Assembly (NCBI RefSeq): GCF_014268755.2
Contig: NZ_CP077093.1
Location: forward strand, 1,476,001-1,540,000
Direction: 5' to 3'
Source: Pseudomonas vanderleydeniana
GTDB taxonomy: Bacteria; Pseudomonadota; Gammaproteobacteria; Pseudomonadales; Pseudomonadaceae
DNA: 64,000 bases
In this document: positions 47,713 through 57,008 of the stretch, in pieces
Position numbering within the stretch: position 1 is the first letter of the stretch
How the letters are laid out: each line of letters begins with the position of its first letter
The notes under the pieces: generated by a model
The model's database searches: none
The model's input: the letters and a program-made list of their open reading frames with translations, nothing else
What the model was told of the DNA's origin: nothing
Translations under genes and position numbers: made by a program

Positions 47713-50343
47713 ATGTCAGATATCGATGTGCGTTTGCGTGAAGACGTTCACCTGCTGGGTGAGTTGCTGGGCAATACCATCCGTGACCAGCACGGTGATG
47801 AGTTCCTCGACAAGATCGAGCGTATTCGCAAGAGCGCCAAGGCCGATCGCAGCGATGCGGCCAGTACCGAGCTGAGTGCCAGCCTCGACGATCTCGGTGA
47901 CGACGAGTTGCTGCCGGTGGTCCGGGCGTTCAACCAGTTCCTCAACCTGGCGAACATCGCCGAGCAGTACCAGCTGATCCACCGGCGTGACGAGTCCCAG
48001 CCGGCACCGTTCGAGGCGCGTGCCCTGCCGGAGCTGCTCGCCCGCCTGCAGGCTGAAGGCCATGATCACGACTCACTGGCGCGGCAACTGGCCCGCCTGG
48101 ATATCGAGTTGGTGCTGACGGCTCACCCAACCGAAGTGGCGCGGCGCACTCTGATCCAGAAATATGACGCGATCGCCGCGCAACTGGCGTTGCAGGACCA
48201 TCGCGACCTGACCGGCGCCGAACGCGAACAGATCCGCCAGCGCCTGCAGCGACTGATTGCCGAAGCCTGGCACACCGAGGAGATTCGCCGCACCCGGCCG
48301 ACCCCGGTGGATGAGGCCAAGTGGGGTTTTGCGGTGATCGAGCATTCGCTCTGGCAGGCGATTCCGAATTACCTGCGCAAGGCCGACGAGGCCCTGCATG
48401 CCGCCACCGGCCTGCATCTGCCGCTGGAGGCGGCGCCGATCCGCTTCGCTTCCTGGATGGGCGGCGACCGTGACGGCAACCCCAATGTCACGGCCAGGGT
48501 GACCCGTGAAGTCTTGCTGCTGGCGCGCTGGATGGCCGCCGACCTGTACCTGCGCGATGTCGATCACCTGGCCGCTGAGCTGTCGATGCAGCATGCCAGC
48601 GAAGCCCTGCGGGCCCAGGCCGGCAACAGCGCCGAGCCCTATCGCGCGGTGCTCAAGCAGTTGCGCGAGCGGTTGCGCGCAACCCGGCAGTGGGCGCATG
48701 ACTCGCTGGCGTCGACGCAGCCGGCTTCGGAGCAGGTCCTGCAGCACAATCACGAACTGCTGGGGCCGTTGCAACTGTGCTACCAGTCCCTGCATGAGTG
48801 CGGCATGGGCGTGATTGCCGACGGGCCATTGCTCGACTGCCTGCGGCGGGCGGTGACCTTCGGCCTGTTCCTGGTCCGCCTGGACGTGCGCCAGGATTCC
48901 TCGCGGCATGCCGCGGCCATGAGCGAAATCACCGACTACCTGGGCCTGGGGCGTTATGAAGATTGGGATGAGGATGCCCGGCTGACCTTCCTGATTCGCG
49001 AACAGGGCAACCGTCGACCGCTGTTGCCTGCCTGCTTCAAGCCGTCGGCGGACACCGCCGAGGTGCTGGCGACCTGCCGCGAGATCGCTGCGGCGCCGGC
49101 GGCCTCCCTCGGTTCCTATGTCATCTCCATGGCTGGCGCGGCGTCCGATGTGCTGGTGGTGCAGCTGTTGCTCAAGGAGTGTGGGGTGCTGCGGCCGATG
49201 CGCGTGGTGCCGCTGTTCGAGACCCTGGCCGACCTGGACAATGCCGGGCCGGTGATGGAGCGCCTGCTGTTGCTGCCCGGTTATCGCTCACGCCTGCAGG
49301 GGCCGCAGGAAGTGATGATCGGCTATTCCGACTCGGCCAAGGATGCCGGTACCACGGCGGCGGCCTGGGCCCAGTACCGTGCCCAGGAGCGGCTGGTGGA
49401 GATCTGCCGCGAACAACAGGTCGAGCTGCTGCTGTTTCACGGTCGTGGCGGTACCGTCGGCCGTGGCGGTGGCCCGGCTCACGCGGCGATCCTGTCGCAG
49501 CCGCCAGGCTCGGTGGCAGGGCGTTTCCGCACCACCGAGCAGGGCGAGATGATCCGCTTCAAGTTCGGCCTGCCGGACATCGCCGAGCAGAACCTCAACC
49601 TGTACCTGGCGGCCGTGCTCGAGGCCACCTTGCTGCCGCCGCCGTTGCCGCAACCGGCCTGGCGCAAGCTGATGGACGAACTGGCGGTGGACGGCGTGCG
49701 CGCCTACCGTGCCGAGGTACGCGACAACCCGCAGTTCGTCGAGTACTTCCGCCAGTCGACCCCGGAACAGGAGCTCGGGCGCCTGCCGCTGGGCAGCCGG
49801 CCGGCCAAGCGCCGCGCGGGTGGGATAGAAAGCCTGCGGGCGATTCCGTGGATCTTCGGCTGGACCCAGACGCGGTTGATGCTGCCGGCCTGGCTTGGCT
49901 GGGAGACGGCCCTGCGCCATGCGCTGGAGCGCGGGCAGGGCAAGCTGCTCGAGCAGATGCGCGAGCAGTGGCCGTTCTTCCGCACCCGTATCGACATGCT
50001 GGAGATGGTCCTGGCCAAGGCCGACAGCGATATCGCCCGATCCTACGACGAGCGCCTGGTGGAGGCGGAGCTGCTGCCGCTGGGTGCGCACTTACGCGAC
50101 CTATTGTCGCAGGCGTGCTCGGTGGTACTGGGATTGACCGGCCAGTCGCAACTGCTCGCCCACAGTCCCGAGACCCTGGAGTTCATTCGCCTGCGCAATA
50201 CCTACCTGGACCCGCTGCATCTGTTGCAGGCCGAATTGCTGGCACGTACGCGACGCCAGGAAAGTGCCCAGGACAGCCCTCTGGAACAGGCTTTGCTGGT
50301 GTCCGTGGCGGGTATCGCCGCAGGGCTGCGCAATACCGGCTGA
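47713..50343 (+). CDS. ppc: Phosphoenolpyruvate carboxylase
   Basis: An 876-residue enzyme making oxaloacetate from PEP and bicarbonate to refill the TCA cycle. Active-site motifs: [29 protein letters not shown], and [16 protein letters not shown]. The C-terminal end (LRNTG) is typical. The start at 47713 ([12 protein letters not shown]) has GGAG upstream. Confidence 0.98.
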   Translation: MSDIDVRLREDVHLLGELLGNTIRDQHGDEFLDKIERIRKSAKADRSDAASTELSASLDDLGDDELLPVVRAFNQFLNLANIAEQYQLIHRRDESQPAPFEARALPELLARLQAEGHDHDSLARQLARLDIELVLTAHPTEVARRTLIQKYDAIAAQLALQDHRDLTGAEREQIRQRLQRLIAEAWHTEEIRRTRPTPVDEAKWGFAVIEHSLWQAIPNYLRKADEALHAATGLHLPLEAAPIRFASWMGGDRDGNPNVTARVTREVLLLARWMAADLYLRDVDHLAAELSMQHASEALRAQAGNSAEPYRAVLKQLRERLRATRQWAHDSLASTQPASEQVLQHNHELLGPLQLCYQSLHECGMGVIADGPLLDCLRRAVTFGLFLVRLDVRQDSSRHAAAMSEITDYLGLGRYEDWDEDARLTFLIREQGNRRPLLPACFKPSADTAEVLATCREIAAAPAASLGSYVISMAGAASDVLVVQLLLKECGVLRPMRVVPLFETLADLDNAGPVMERLLLLPGYRSRLQGPQEVMIGYSDSAKDAGTTAAAWAQYRAQERLVEICREQQVELLLFHGRGGTVGRGGGPAHAAILSQPPGSVAGRFRTTEQGEMIRFKFGLPDIAEQNLNLYLAAVLEATLLPPPLPQPAWRKLMDELAVDGVRAYRAEVRDNPQFVEYFRQSTPEQELGRLPLGSRPAKRRAGGIESLRAIPWIFGWTQTRLMLPAWLGWETALRHALERGQGKLLEQMREQWPFFRTRIDMLEMVLAKADSDIARSYDERLVEAELLPLGAHLRDLLSQACSVVLGLTGQSQLLAHSPETLEFIRLRNTYLDPLHLLQAELLARTRRQESAQDSPLEQALLVSVAGIAAGLRNTG

Positions 50344-51279
<936 letters not shown>

Positions 51280-51297
51280 TCATCGCATTGCCTCTCT

Positions 51298-51328
51298 ACA
51301 ACAGCCCGCTTGCGGGCTGTTGTTGTTT
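51298..51328 (+). terminator. Rho-independent terminator of adk
   Basis: A 12-bp perfect stem (ACAACAGCCCGC and its complement) with a two-base nominal loop, followed by TGTTT. It lies between adk and tsaB. Confidence 0.85.
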
Positions 51329-51369
51329 ATACTGTCGAACTTTTTCATTCTGACCTGACGGAAACATCG

Positions 51370-52044
51370 ATGAGCACCTTGCTGGCCCTGGACACCGCGA
51401 CTGAAGCTTGCTCCGTTGCCTTGCTGCACGACGGCAAGGTGACGAGCCACTATGAGGTGATCCCACGCCTGCATGCGCAGAAGCTGCTGCCGATGATCCA
51501 GCAGTTGCTGGCGGATGCCGGGATCGGCCTGTCGGCGTTGGATGCCATCGCCTTCGGACGTGGGCCGGGTGCCTTTACCGGCGTGCGAATCGCCATCGGC
51601 GTGGTCCAGGGCCTGGCGTTCGCCCTGGATCGTCCGGTGCTGCCGGTGTCCAACCTGGCAGTGCTGGCCCAACGGGCATTGCGCGAGCAGGGTGCCCGCC
51701 AGGTTGCGGCGGCCATCGATGCGCGGATGGATGAGGTGTATTGGGGCTGCTATCGCGAAGAGGCCGGCGAGATGCGCCTGGCCGGTCTCGAGGCCGTATT
51801 GCCACCGGAAGTCGCGGCGTTGCCGGAGGGGGCCGTTGGCTCCTGGTTCGGTGCGGGGACCGGCTGGGGCTATGGCGAGCGGATCAAGGTCGCACTGAGC
51901 GGCCAGGATGCCGGCATGCTGCCCGATGCCCAGGACCTGCTGGCCCTGGCGCGTTTTGCCTGGGCGCGCGGTGAAGCCATCGTGGCCGACCAAGCCCAGC
52001 CGGTCTACCTGCGTGACAAGGTCGCCACCCCCAAGGCCCGCTGA
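51370..52044 (+). CDS. tsaB: tRNA threonylcarbamoyladenosine protein TsaB
   Basis: A 224-residue partner of TsaD in making the t6A modification of tRNAs that read ANN codons. N-terminal ASKHA fold: LLALDTATEACSVAL; then FGRGPGAFTGVRIAIGVVQG. Length is normal. It is paralogous to TsaD but lacks its metal-binding histidines, as expected for TsaB. Confidence 0.95.
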   Translation: MSTLLALDTATEACSVALLHDGKVTSHYEVIPRLHAQKLLPMIQQLLADAGIGLSALDAIAFGRGPGAFTGVRIAIGVVQGLAFALDRPVLPVSNLAVLAQRALREQGARQVAAAIDARMDEVYWGCYREEAGEMRLAGLEAVLPPEVAALPEGAVGSWFGAGTGWGYGERIKVALSGQDAGMLPDAQDLLALARFAWARGEAIVADQAQPVYLRDKVATPKAR

Positions 52045-52121
52045 AGCCAGGGTAAATTTTTCAAGCTACACTGAAGCTTGAAGCCGGGCGCTCGGGATGT
52101 CGCTCGTAGCAGTCAAAAATG

Positions 52122-52220
52122 TGCCGTACGTCATGTTTTGCACACGCAGGCGGCGTTGTGTGAAAACCTTTTATTGGTTATGTGGTCTGGTTATCACTTG
52201 GACAATAGCCACGTACGGCA
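52122..52220. repeat. 10-base inverted repeat in the tsaB downstream spacer
   Basis: TGCCGTACGT at 52122-52131 and its complement ACGTACGGCA at 52211-52220 are 79 bases apart, in a relatively AT-rich 218-base spacer ahead of a small conserved gene. It may be a pair of operator half-sites or chance. Confidence 0.35.
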
Positions 52221-52262
52221 AGTACTGCTAAATTGCCATCATCGATACCGAGCATGCCACCA

Positions 52263-52562
52263 ATGCGTATAGACGGCGTTTCCTCACAGTCCTATTCCAT
52301 CAAGCGCAAGCCCCGCAAGGGCGGCGTGGTGCTGGATGCCGATGAGGAACTGCTGAGCGGCGACAGCGATGACCTCTCCGAGGTCGCTGCCCGTGCCGAG
52401 GCTGCCGGTGAGCGCCTGGCCAACCTGCCGGCCCGTCCGCAGGACATGATCTTCCACCGTTCCATGAGCCGGAGCGTCGCTACCGCGCTGGCCAGCTACC
52501 TGACCACCGCCGGTTTCGTCGAGTGGGACATGGAAGTGTTGGGTCTGGACCTGCATATCTGA
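52263..52562 (+). CDS. Conserved hypothetical protein
   Basis: A 99-residue soluble protein beginning MRIDGVSSQSYSIKRKPRKG, with an acidic middle (DADEELLSGDSDDLSE) and a C-terminal helical part. It has no recognised domain. Codon use fits the neighbourhood, and the DUF72 gene follows after 13 bases, suggesting co-transcription. An ATG three codons upstream is an alternative start. Confidence 0.72.
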   Translation: MRIDGVSSQSYSIKRKPRKGGVVLDADEELLSGDSDDLSEVAARAEAAGERLANLPARPQDMIFHRSMSRSVATALASYLTTAGFVEWDMEVLGLDLHI

Positions 52563-52575
52563 TCTAATCGGTGGC

Positions 52576-53445
52576 ATGACCGATTCCGTTATTCCCTACT
52601 ACCTGGGTTGTCCGTCCTGGAGTGAAAACGCCTGGCGCGAGTTCCTGTATCCGGAAAACGCCCGTCCGACGGACTTTCTCGTCCTCTACAGCCAGGTCTT
52701 CAACGCTGTCGAAGGCAATACCACGTTCTACGCCCGGCCGGCGCCGAGCACGGTGGAACGCTGGGCGCAGACCATGCCAGGACATTTCCGCTTCACGGCC
52801 AAATTTCCCCGGGACATCAGCCATGGTGGCGACTTGCGCGCGCAACTGCCAGCGGCCGAGGAATTCCTGCAATTGCTCAAGCCTTTGGGCGCGCGGGTAT
52901 CGCCGCTATGGCTGCAATTGCCGGCGAGTTTCGCGCCGCAACGGTTGAGCGAACTGGCCGGTTTCATCGATGATCTGCAGCAGCCGCTGGCCATCGAGGT
53001 CCGCCATCCGGAGTTCTTTGCCAAAGGCGATGCCGAGCGGATGCTCAATCGCCTGTTGCTCGATCGTGGGGTGGAGCGTATCTGTCTCGATCCGCGGGCG
53101 CTGTTCAGTTGCACCTCGACCGAGCCGGCGGTGCTGCATGCCCAATCGAAGAAACCCAGGGTGCCGCCCCGTCCGGCCGCCTTCACCCAGTTCCCGCAGG
53201 TTCGCTTCATCGGTCACCCGGAACTGGCGGCGAACGAGTCCTTCCTGACGCCCTGGGTCGAGAAGGTGGCCGTCTGGATCGAGGAAGGGCGCACGCCCTA
53301 TATCTTCCTGCACACCTCGGACAACCTGTTGGCGCCGAAACTGGCGCAGCGCTTTCATGAGCGCCTGCAGGAACGTTTGCCTGGCCTGCCAGCCCTGCCT
53401 GAGCTATACAGAGAGCCCGCTGCGGAGCAACTCGGTCTGCTCTGA
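52576..53445 (+). CDS. DUF72 family protein (YecE-like)
   Basis: A 289-residue protein of the DUF72 TIM-barrel-like family. The N-terminal signature YYLGCPSWSENAWR and NAVEGNTTFYARP are characteristic; HFRFTAKFPRDISH and LAIEVRHPEFF follow. Biochemical function is not established. It lies between the small conserved gene and the PEP-mutase-like gene, all rightward. Confidence 0.88.
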   Translation: MTDSVIPYYLGCPSWSENAWREFLYPENARPTDFLVLYSQVFNAVEGNTTFYARPAPSTVERWAQTMPGHFRFTAKFPRDISHGGDLRAQLPAAEEFLQLLKPLGARVSPLWLQLPASFAPQRLSELAGFIDDLQQPLAIEVRHPEFFAKGDAERMLNRLLLDRGVERICLDPRALFSCTSTEPAVLHAQSKKPRVPPRPAAFTQFPQVRFIGHPELAANESFLTPWVEKVAVWIEEGRTPYIFLHTSDNLLAPKLAQRFHERLQERLPGLPALPELYREPAAEQLGLL

Positions 53446-53478
53446 CGCTTCCCGTTTCTTCTGCCAGGAGTTGCTCCC

Positions 53479-54306
53479 ATGGATGCGCAAACCCTTCGAG
53501 CCCAAGCTTTCAAGGCCCTGCACGAGCGTGCCGGGGCCTTCGTGATGCCTAATCCCTGGGATGCCGGTTCGGCGAAGATGCTGGCGGCGCTGGGCTTCGA
53601 AGCCCTGGCCACGACCAGTGCCGGGCTGGCCTTTTCCCTGGGGCGTCCGGACGCCGAGGGTGCGGTCAGCCGGGCCGATGCCCTGGAGAACGCCCGACTG
53701 ATTGCCAGGGCCACGACGTTGCCGGTGGCGGCGGACCTGGAGAACGGCTACGCCGACAGCCCCGAAGGGTGCGCCCAGACCATTCTGATGGCGGCCGAGG
53801 TCGGCCTGGTTGGCGGTTCCATCGAGGATGCCACGGGCAATCCCGAAGAGCCGATCTACCCCTTTGCGCTGGCGGTCGAGCGGGTCGAGGCGGCGGTGGC
53901 GGCGGCGCGCAGCCTGCCGTTTGATTTCACCCTGACCGCTCGGGCGGAGAACTTTCTGGTCGGGCGGCGGGATCTGGATGACACCATCCGCCGCCTGCAG
54001 GCGTTTGCCGAGGCCGGGGCCGACGTGCTTTACGCCCCCGATCTGAGCACGGCCGAGGAAATTCGCGCGATCGTCAAGGCGGTAGCGCCCAAGCCGGTCA
54101 ATGTGCTGATGTCCGGTGGCATAGCGTTGTCGGTGGCGGACCTGGGGGCATTGGGGGTCAAGCGTATCAGCGTCGGTTCGGTGCTGGCGCGGGCGGCGTA
54201 CGGGGCGTTCTACCAGGCGGCGCAGGAGATCCGCGGGCAGGGCACCTTCGGTTTTGCCGAACAGGCCATGCCGTTCGGCAGGATCAACCAGATGTTCAAG
54301 GGCTGA
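53479..54306 (+). CDS. Isocitrate lyase/PEP mutase family protein
   Basis: A 275-residue TIM-barrel enzyme. Conserved elements: FVMPNPWDAGSAKML near the N-terminus, DLENGYADSPEG (Mg2+-binding acidic residues), and LTARAENFLVG. The subgroup includes oxaloacetate decarboxylases and 2,3-dimethylmalate-lyase-like enzymes. The KKCGH motif of true isocitrate lyases is absent, so the reaction cannot be named from sequence alone. GCCAGGAG precedes the ATG. Confidence 0.85.
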   Translation: MDAQTLRAQAFKALHERAGAFVMPNPWDAGSAKMLAALGFEALATTSAGLAFSLGRPDAEGAVSRADALENARLIARATTLPVAADLENGYADSPEGCAQTILMAAEVGLVGGSIEDATGNPEEPIYPFALAVERVEAAVAAARSLPFDFTLTARAENFLVGRRDLDDTIRRLQAFAEAGADVLYAPDLSTAEEIRAIVKAVAPKPVNVLMSGGIALSVADLGALGVKRISVGSVLARAAYGAFYQAAQEIRGQGTFGFAEQAMPFGRINQMFKG

Positions 54307-54322
54307 AGTGGGCGATGGCGGT

Positions 54323-54937
54323 TCAGGCCGCCAGGCGCAGGTTGTGCGCCACCAGCGGGCGCGCCCAGTTCTGGTCGTAGTCCAGGGCCTGCTGTTGCTT
54401 GACCAGGGTCTGTTCGTCGTAGGGCAGCGCCGGCTTCGGCAGCAGGTCGAGTTCGAGCTCGGCAATCGGTAGGTGCAGCGGGCGTTTTTGCGGTGCCGGG
54501 CCAGGCGAGGGTTGGGGCTGGCCGGCCGTGAGTACGATCGGGCGAACCCATTCGCTCTCGAAATCCTGTTGGCGCTGCTGGGCGATGATTTCGTCGTCGG
54601 GGTAGGGCGGGGCCGGTTTTTTCAGCAGGTCGAGTTCGAATTCGGCGATCGGCAGGAACAGCGGTTCCGGTGGCCGCACCGGGTTGTCGGTGATTTCGCA
54701 GTGCAACTGCTCGACGATCTGCGCCAGTGTCTCGGCGCCTGCGGTCGGTTCGATCGGACCATCGACCGGCAGCTCGGCCACTGCCTGTTTCGGCGCATCT
54801 CCCACCTGCTCGGCCATCGCCCGGGCGAAAAAGTCCTGCCACAGGTGGCTGACGCCACTCAGTGCCTGGGAGTTTCGCAGGCCGTAATCGCCGACGGGCG
54901 ACAGATAACCTATGGATGTGCGCTGAATGTCTGACAT
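54323..54937 (-). CDS. Conserved Pseudomonas protein with internal duplication
   Basis: A 204-residue soluble protein. Residues 93-137 and 154-198 are two copies of a 45-residue unit, each starting LPIAE(F/L)ELDLL and ending in W(V/A)RP(I/L)V, joined by a proline-rich linker. The N-terminus ([20 protein letters not shown]) looks like a conserved cap. No known fold or signal peptide. It is divergent from rsmJ, with 93 bases between the starts; the same arrangement next to rsmJ appears to be retained in other pseudomonads. Confidence 0.75.
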   Translation of the reverse strand: MSDIQRTSIGYLSPVGDYGLRNSQALSGVSHLWQDFFARAMAEQVGDAPKQAVAELPVDGPIEPTAGAETLAQIVEQLHCEITDNPVRPPEPLFLPIAEFELDLLKKPAPPYPDDEIIAQQRQQDFESEWVRPIVLTAGQPQPSPGPAPQKRPLHLPIAELELDLLPKPALPYDEQTLVKQQQALDYDQNWARPLVAHNLRLAA

Positions 54938-55030
54938 GGCTCTCGGTCGTGGCCCCAGCTCTGGCAAAATGCCGAATCATTCTGTTATCGGCCGTTTTTG
55001 CCGATCATTAAATTTTTGAGCGTGTTTTTC

Positions 55031-55819
55031 ATGAGTGAGCAGCAAACGGCCGTGCGGATCCGAGTCGAAGCCTTGGCCGAAGGGCTTGAATCCCAGGCGC
55101 AAGCATGGGCCCAGCGCCTGCAACTGCCCTTGCAGGAGCCTGCGGCGGAGTTCGCCCTGCAGGTGTCCGGGCAAGGCCTGCAACTGCAGCAGCTGGGTCC
55201 GGATGCGCCGGGGCCGGTGCGGGTGGACTTCGTCGAGGGCGGCGCGGCGCATCGACGCCTGTACGGTGGTGGTAGCGGCCAGATGATCGCCAAGGCGGTC
55301 GGTATCCAGCAGGGCGTGCGTCCGCGGGTGCTGGATGCCACTGCGGGCCTGGGCAAGGACGCCTTCGTGCTGGCGAGCCTGGGTTGCGAGATGAGCCTGG
55401 TCGAGCGCCAGCCGCTGATCGGTGCCTTGCTGGAGGACGGCCTGGCCCGTGGCCTGGATAATCCGGAGGTGGCGCCGATCGTGTCACGCATGCAGCTGCT
55501 CAAGGGCAACTCCATCGAGGTGATGCGCAACTGGGAAGGAGAGCCGCCACAGGTCATCTACCTCGACCCGATGTTCCCCCACCGTGAGAAAACCGCCCTG
55601 GTGAAGAAGGAAATGCGTCTGTTCCGGCCGTTGGTCGGGGATGATCCGGACGCTCCGGCGCTGCTCGAGGCAGCCCTGGCGCTGGCGACCCACCGAGTGG
55701 TGGTCAAGCGCCCGCGCAAGGCTCCTTGCATCGAAGGGCCCAAGCCCAGCCATGGACTGGAAGGCAAGTCGAGTCGCTACGACATCTATCCGAAGAAGGC
55801 ACTCAAGCCCGGCGTCTGA
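55031..55819 (+). CDS. rsmJ: 16S rRNA (guanine1516-N2)-methyltransferase RsmJ
   Basis: A 262-residue S-adenosylmethionine-dependent methyltransferase acting on the 30S subunit. SAM-binding motif [18 protein letters not shown], catalytic-type motif YLDPMFPHR, and VVKRPRKAP near the C-terminus. The ATG at 55031 gives the usual family length. The last 102 bases are part of a tandem duplication, and a degenerate second copy of this 3' end lies downstream at about 56019-56105. Confidence 0.95.
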   Translation: MSEQQTAVRIRVEALAEGLESQAQAWAQRLQLPLQEPAAEFALQVSGQGLQLQQLGPDAPGPVRVDFVEGGAAHRRLYGGGSGQMIAKAVGIQQGVRPRVLDATAGLGKDAFVLASLGCEMSLVERQPLIGALLEDGLARGLDNPEVAPIVSRMQLLKGNSIEVMRNWEGEPPQVIYLDPMFPHREKTALVKKEMRLFRPLVGDDPDAPALLEAALALATHRVVVKRPRKAPCIEGPKPSHGLEGKSSRYDIYPKKALKPGV

Positions 55820-55834
55820 AGGCGAAATACACCG

Positions 55835-55964
55835 GTGGTGAGCGGGCTTGCCCGCGCTGGGCTGCACAGCAGCCCCCAATCAGCAAACCCGGCTGATCTG
55901 GTAGCACGCGGTGCCAGGCTTTGGGGCTGCCTTGCAGCCCAACGCGGGCAAGCCCGCTCGCCAC
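55835..55964. repeat. REP-type palindrome, first copy
   Basis: Outer arms GTGGTGAGCGGGCTTGCCCGCG and CGCGGGCAAGCCCGCTCGCCAC. An inner stem GGGCTGCACAGCAGCCCC is also present, mirrored further in by GGGGCTGCCTTGCAGCCC. It is repeated at 56121-56251 as part of the tandem duplication. Confidence 0.85.
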
Positions 55965-55989
55965 AGAATACAGGTGTTCCGCGTTAGAT

Positions 55990-56018
55990 GGCTCAGGGCC
56001 GATAGGCCTGCATGAACA
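55990..56018 (-). pseudogene. mexL: Remnant of the mexL 3' end
   Basis: The minus strand reads M-Q-A-Y-R-P-stop, against M-R-A-Y-R-P-stop at the true end of mexL. It is only the last few codons, created by the tandem duplication. Confidence 0.8.
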
Positions 56019-56105
56019 AAGGCTCCGTGCATCGAAGGGCCCAGGCCCAACCATGGACTGGAAGGCGACATTGAGGCGAAGAAGGCACTCAAACCTGGCG
56101 TCTGA
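56019..56105 (+). pseudogene. rsmJ: Remnant of the rsmJ 3' end
   Basis: A duplicated fragment of the last part of rsmJ, from the codons for KAPCIEGPK to the TGA stop. It has an internal deletion of about 15 bases and several substitutions (for example the Cys codon region TTGCATC is GTGCATC). It has no start and cannot encode a methyltransferase. Confidence 0.85.
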
Positions 56106-56120
56106 AGGCGAAATACACCG

Positions 56121-56251
56121 GTGGTGAGCGGGCTTGCCCGCGCTGGGCTGCACAGCAGCCCCAAAATCAGCAACCCCGGCTGATCTGGTAGCACGCGGTG
56201 CCAGGCTTTGGGGCTGCCTTGCAGCCCAACGCGGGCAAGCCCGCTCGCCAC
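56121..56251. repeat. REP-type palindrome, second copy
   Basis: Same structure as the palindrome at 55835-55964, with a few base differences in the spacer. It lies just beyond the mexL stop and may act as a terminator or barrier between the convergent genes. Confidence 0.85.
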
Positions 56252-56279
56252 GGGAAACAGGTGTTCTGCGCGAGATGGC

Positions 56280-56915
56280 TCAGGGTCGATAGGCCCGCAT
56301 GAACAGCCCCACCACCTCGCGCACATGCGCCTCGCTGTCTTCGGCATTCAGCGGCTCGCCGCAGCCATACAGCAGGCGGAAGTTCGCCGCGCCCTTGAGC
56401 AGGCAGAAAAAGTGCTCGGCGGCGCGATTCGGCTTGTCGATGACCAGGGCGCCACTCTGATGAACCCTGGTCAGCAGGCGCTCCATCTCGGTCAGCATCC
56501 GCTGCGGGCCGGCCTCGAAGAAAATCTGCGACAGCTTGGGGTCCTGGCTGCCCAGCGCCATGATCAGGCGGTGCAGGTTCACCGATTCCTCGCTGTTGAT
56601 CAGCAGATTGAAACCCCGGGCGATATTGAGCAGTACCGTTTCGACCGGCACGCCCTCGGGCAGGGCGAAGAGCAGTTCGGGTAACTGCGCCTCGCACTTG
56701 GCAACCACCGCGGCGGAGAACAGGGTCTCCTTGTCGTTGAAGTGGCTGTAGACCGTCAGCTTTGAAACACCTGCCGCTGCTGCTACCGCGTCCATGCTGG
56801 TGCTGGCGTATCCATTACTCAGGAACAGATCTTTCGCCGCTTCAAGAATGGCCTGGCGTTTTGCCAGGTCCTTGGGGCGACCGGGGCCGCTGGGCACAGA
56901 AAGATTGTCAGACAT
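56280..56915 (-). CDS. mexL: TetR family repressor MexL
   Basis: A 211-residue regulator, about the length of P. aeruginosa MexL (212). HTH region: ILEAAKDLFLSNGYASTSMD, then VAAAAGVSKLTVYSHFNDKE. The C-terminal domain matches the AcrR-type ligand-binding fold. It is divergent from mexJK across 93 bases containing a strong dyad, so it probably represses mexJK and itself. Its 3' end lies within the second copy of a tandem duplication; the reading frame is intact. Confidence 0.88.
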   Translation of the reverse strand: MSDNLSVPSGPGRPKDLAKRQAILEAAKDLFLSNGYASTSMDAVAAAAGVSKLTVYSHFNDKETLFSAAVVAKCEAQLPELLFALPEGVPVETVLLNIARGFNLLINSEESVNLHRLIMALGSQDPKLSQIFFEAGPQRMLTEMERLLTRVHQSGALVIDKPNRAAEHFFCLLKGAANFRLLYGCGEPLNAEDSEAHVREVVGLFMRAYRP

Positions 56916-56935
56916 TTTCCACTTTAATACTGGAC

Positions 56936-56967
56936 TGGTCAGTTTGGTATAAATACCATACTGACCA
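56936..56967. promoter_or_regulatory. Operator-like dyad of mexL/mexJK
   Basis: Arms TGGTCAGTTTGGTAT and ATACCATACTGACCA flank AA, with a single mismatch over 15-base arms. It sits centrally between the divergent starts, immediately next to TATAAT (56969-56974), the likely -10 of mexJK. A MexL dimer (or two dimers) is the obvious ligand; this is inferred from position and symmetry. Confidence 0.8.
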
Positions 56968-57008
56968 GTATAATTATTTCAAGCACTCTTTAGCGAAGGG
57001 TCTCCACC

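Larger units (their letters stand above)
55718..56018. repeat. Tandem duplication, copy 1 (rsmJ tail - palindrome - mexL tail remnant)
   Basis: A 301-base unit from AAGGCTCC inside rsmJ to CATGAACA. It holds the functional rsmJ 3' end, a long palindrome, and a non-functional copy of the mexL 3' end (55990-56018, with the TGA stop still readable on the minus strand). Copy 2 abuts it directly. Confidence 0.93.
56019..56305. repeat. Tandem duplication, copy 2 (rsmJ tail remnant - palindrome - mexL tail)
   Basis: A 287-base copy directly after copy 1. It carries a non-functional rsmJ 3' end with a deletion of about 15 bases (just after GGAAGGC), a second palindrome (56121-56251), and the functional 3' end of mexL. 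Differences from copy 1 are few and scattered. Confidence 0.93.

Noticed and set aside
52078..52272. A 64-codon open frame between tsaB and the next gene
   Set aside because: No ribosome binding site, Cys/His-rich atypical composition, and it overlaps the start of a better-supported gene.
55835..56251. Two similar repeats with spacer taken as a CRISPR-like array
   Set aside because: Only two units, each a long palindrome containing gene fragments, and no cas genes; it is a tandem duplication with REP sequences.
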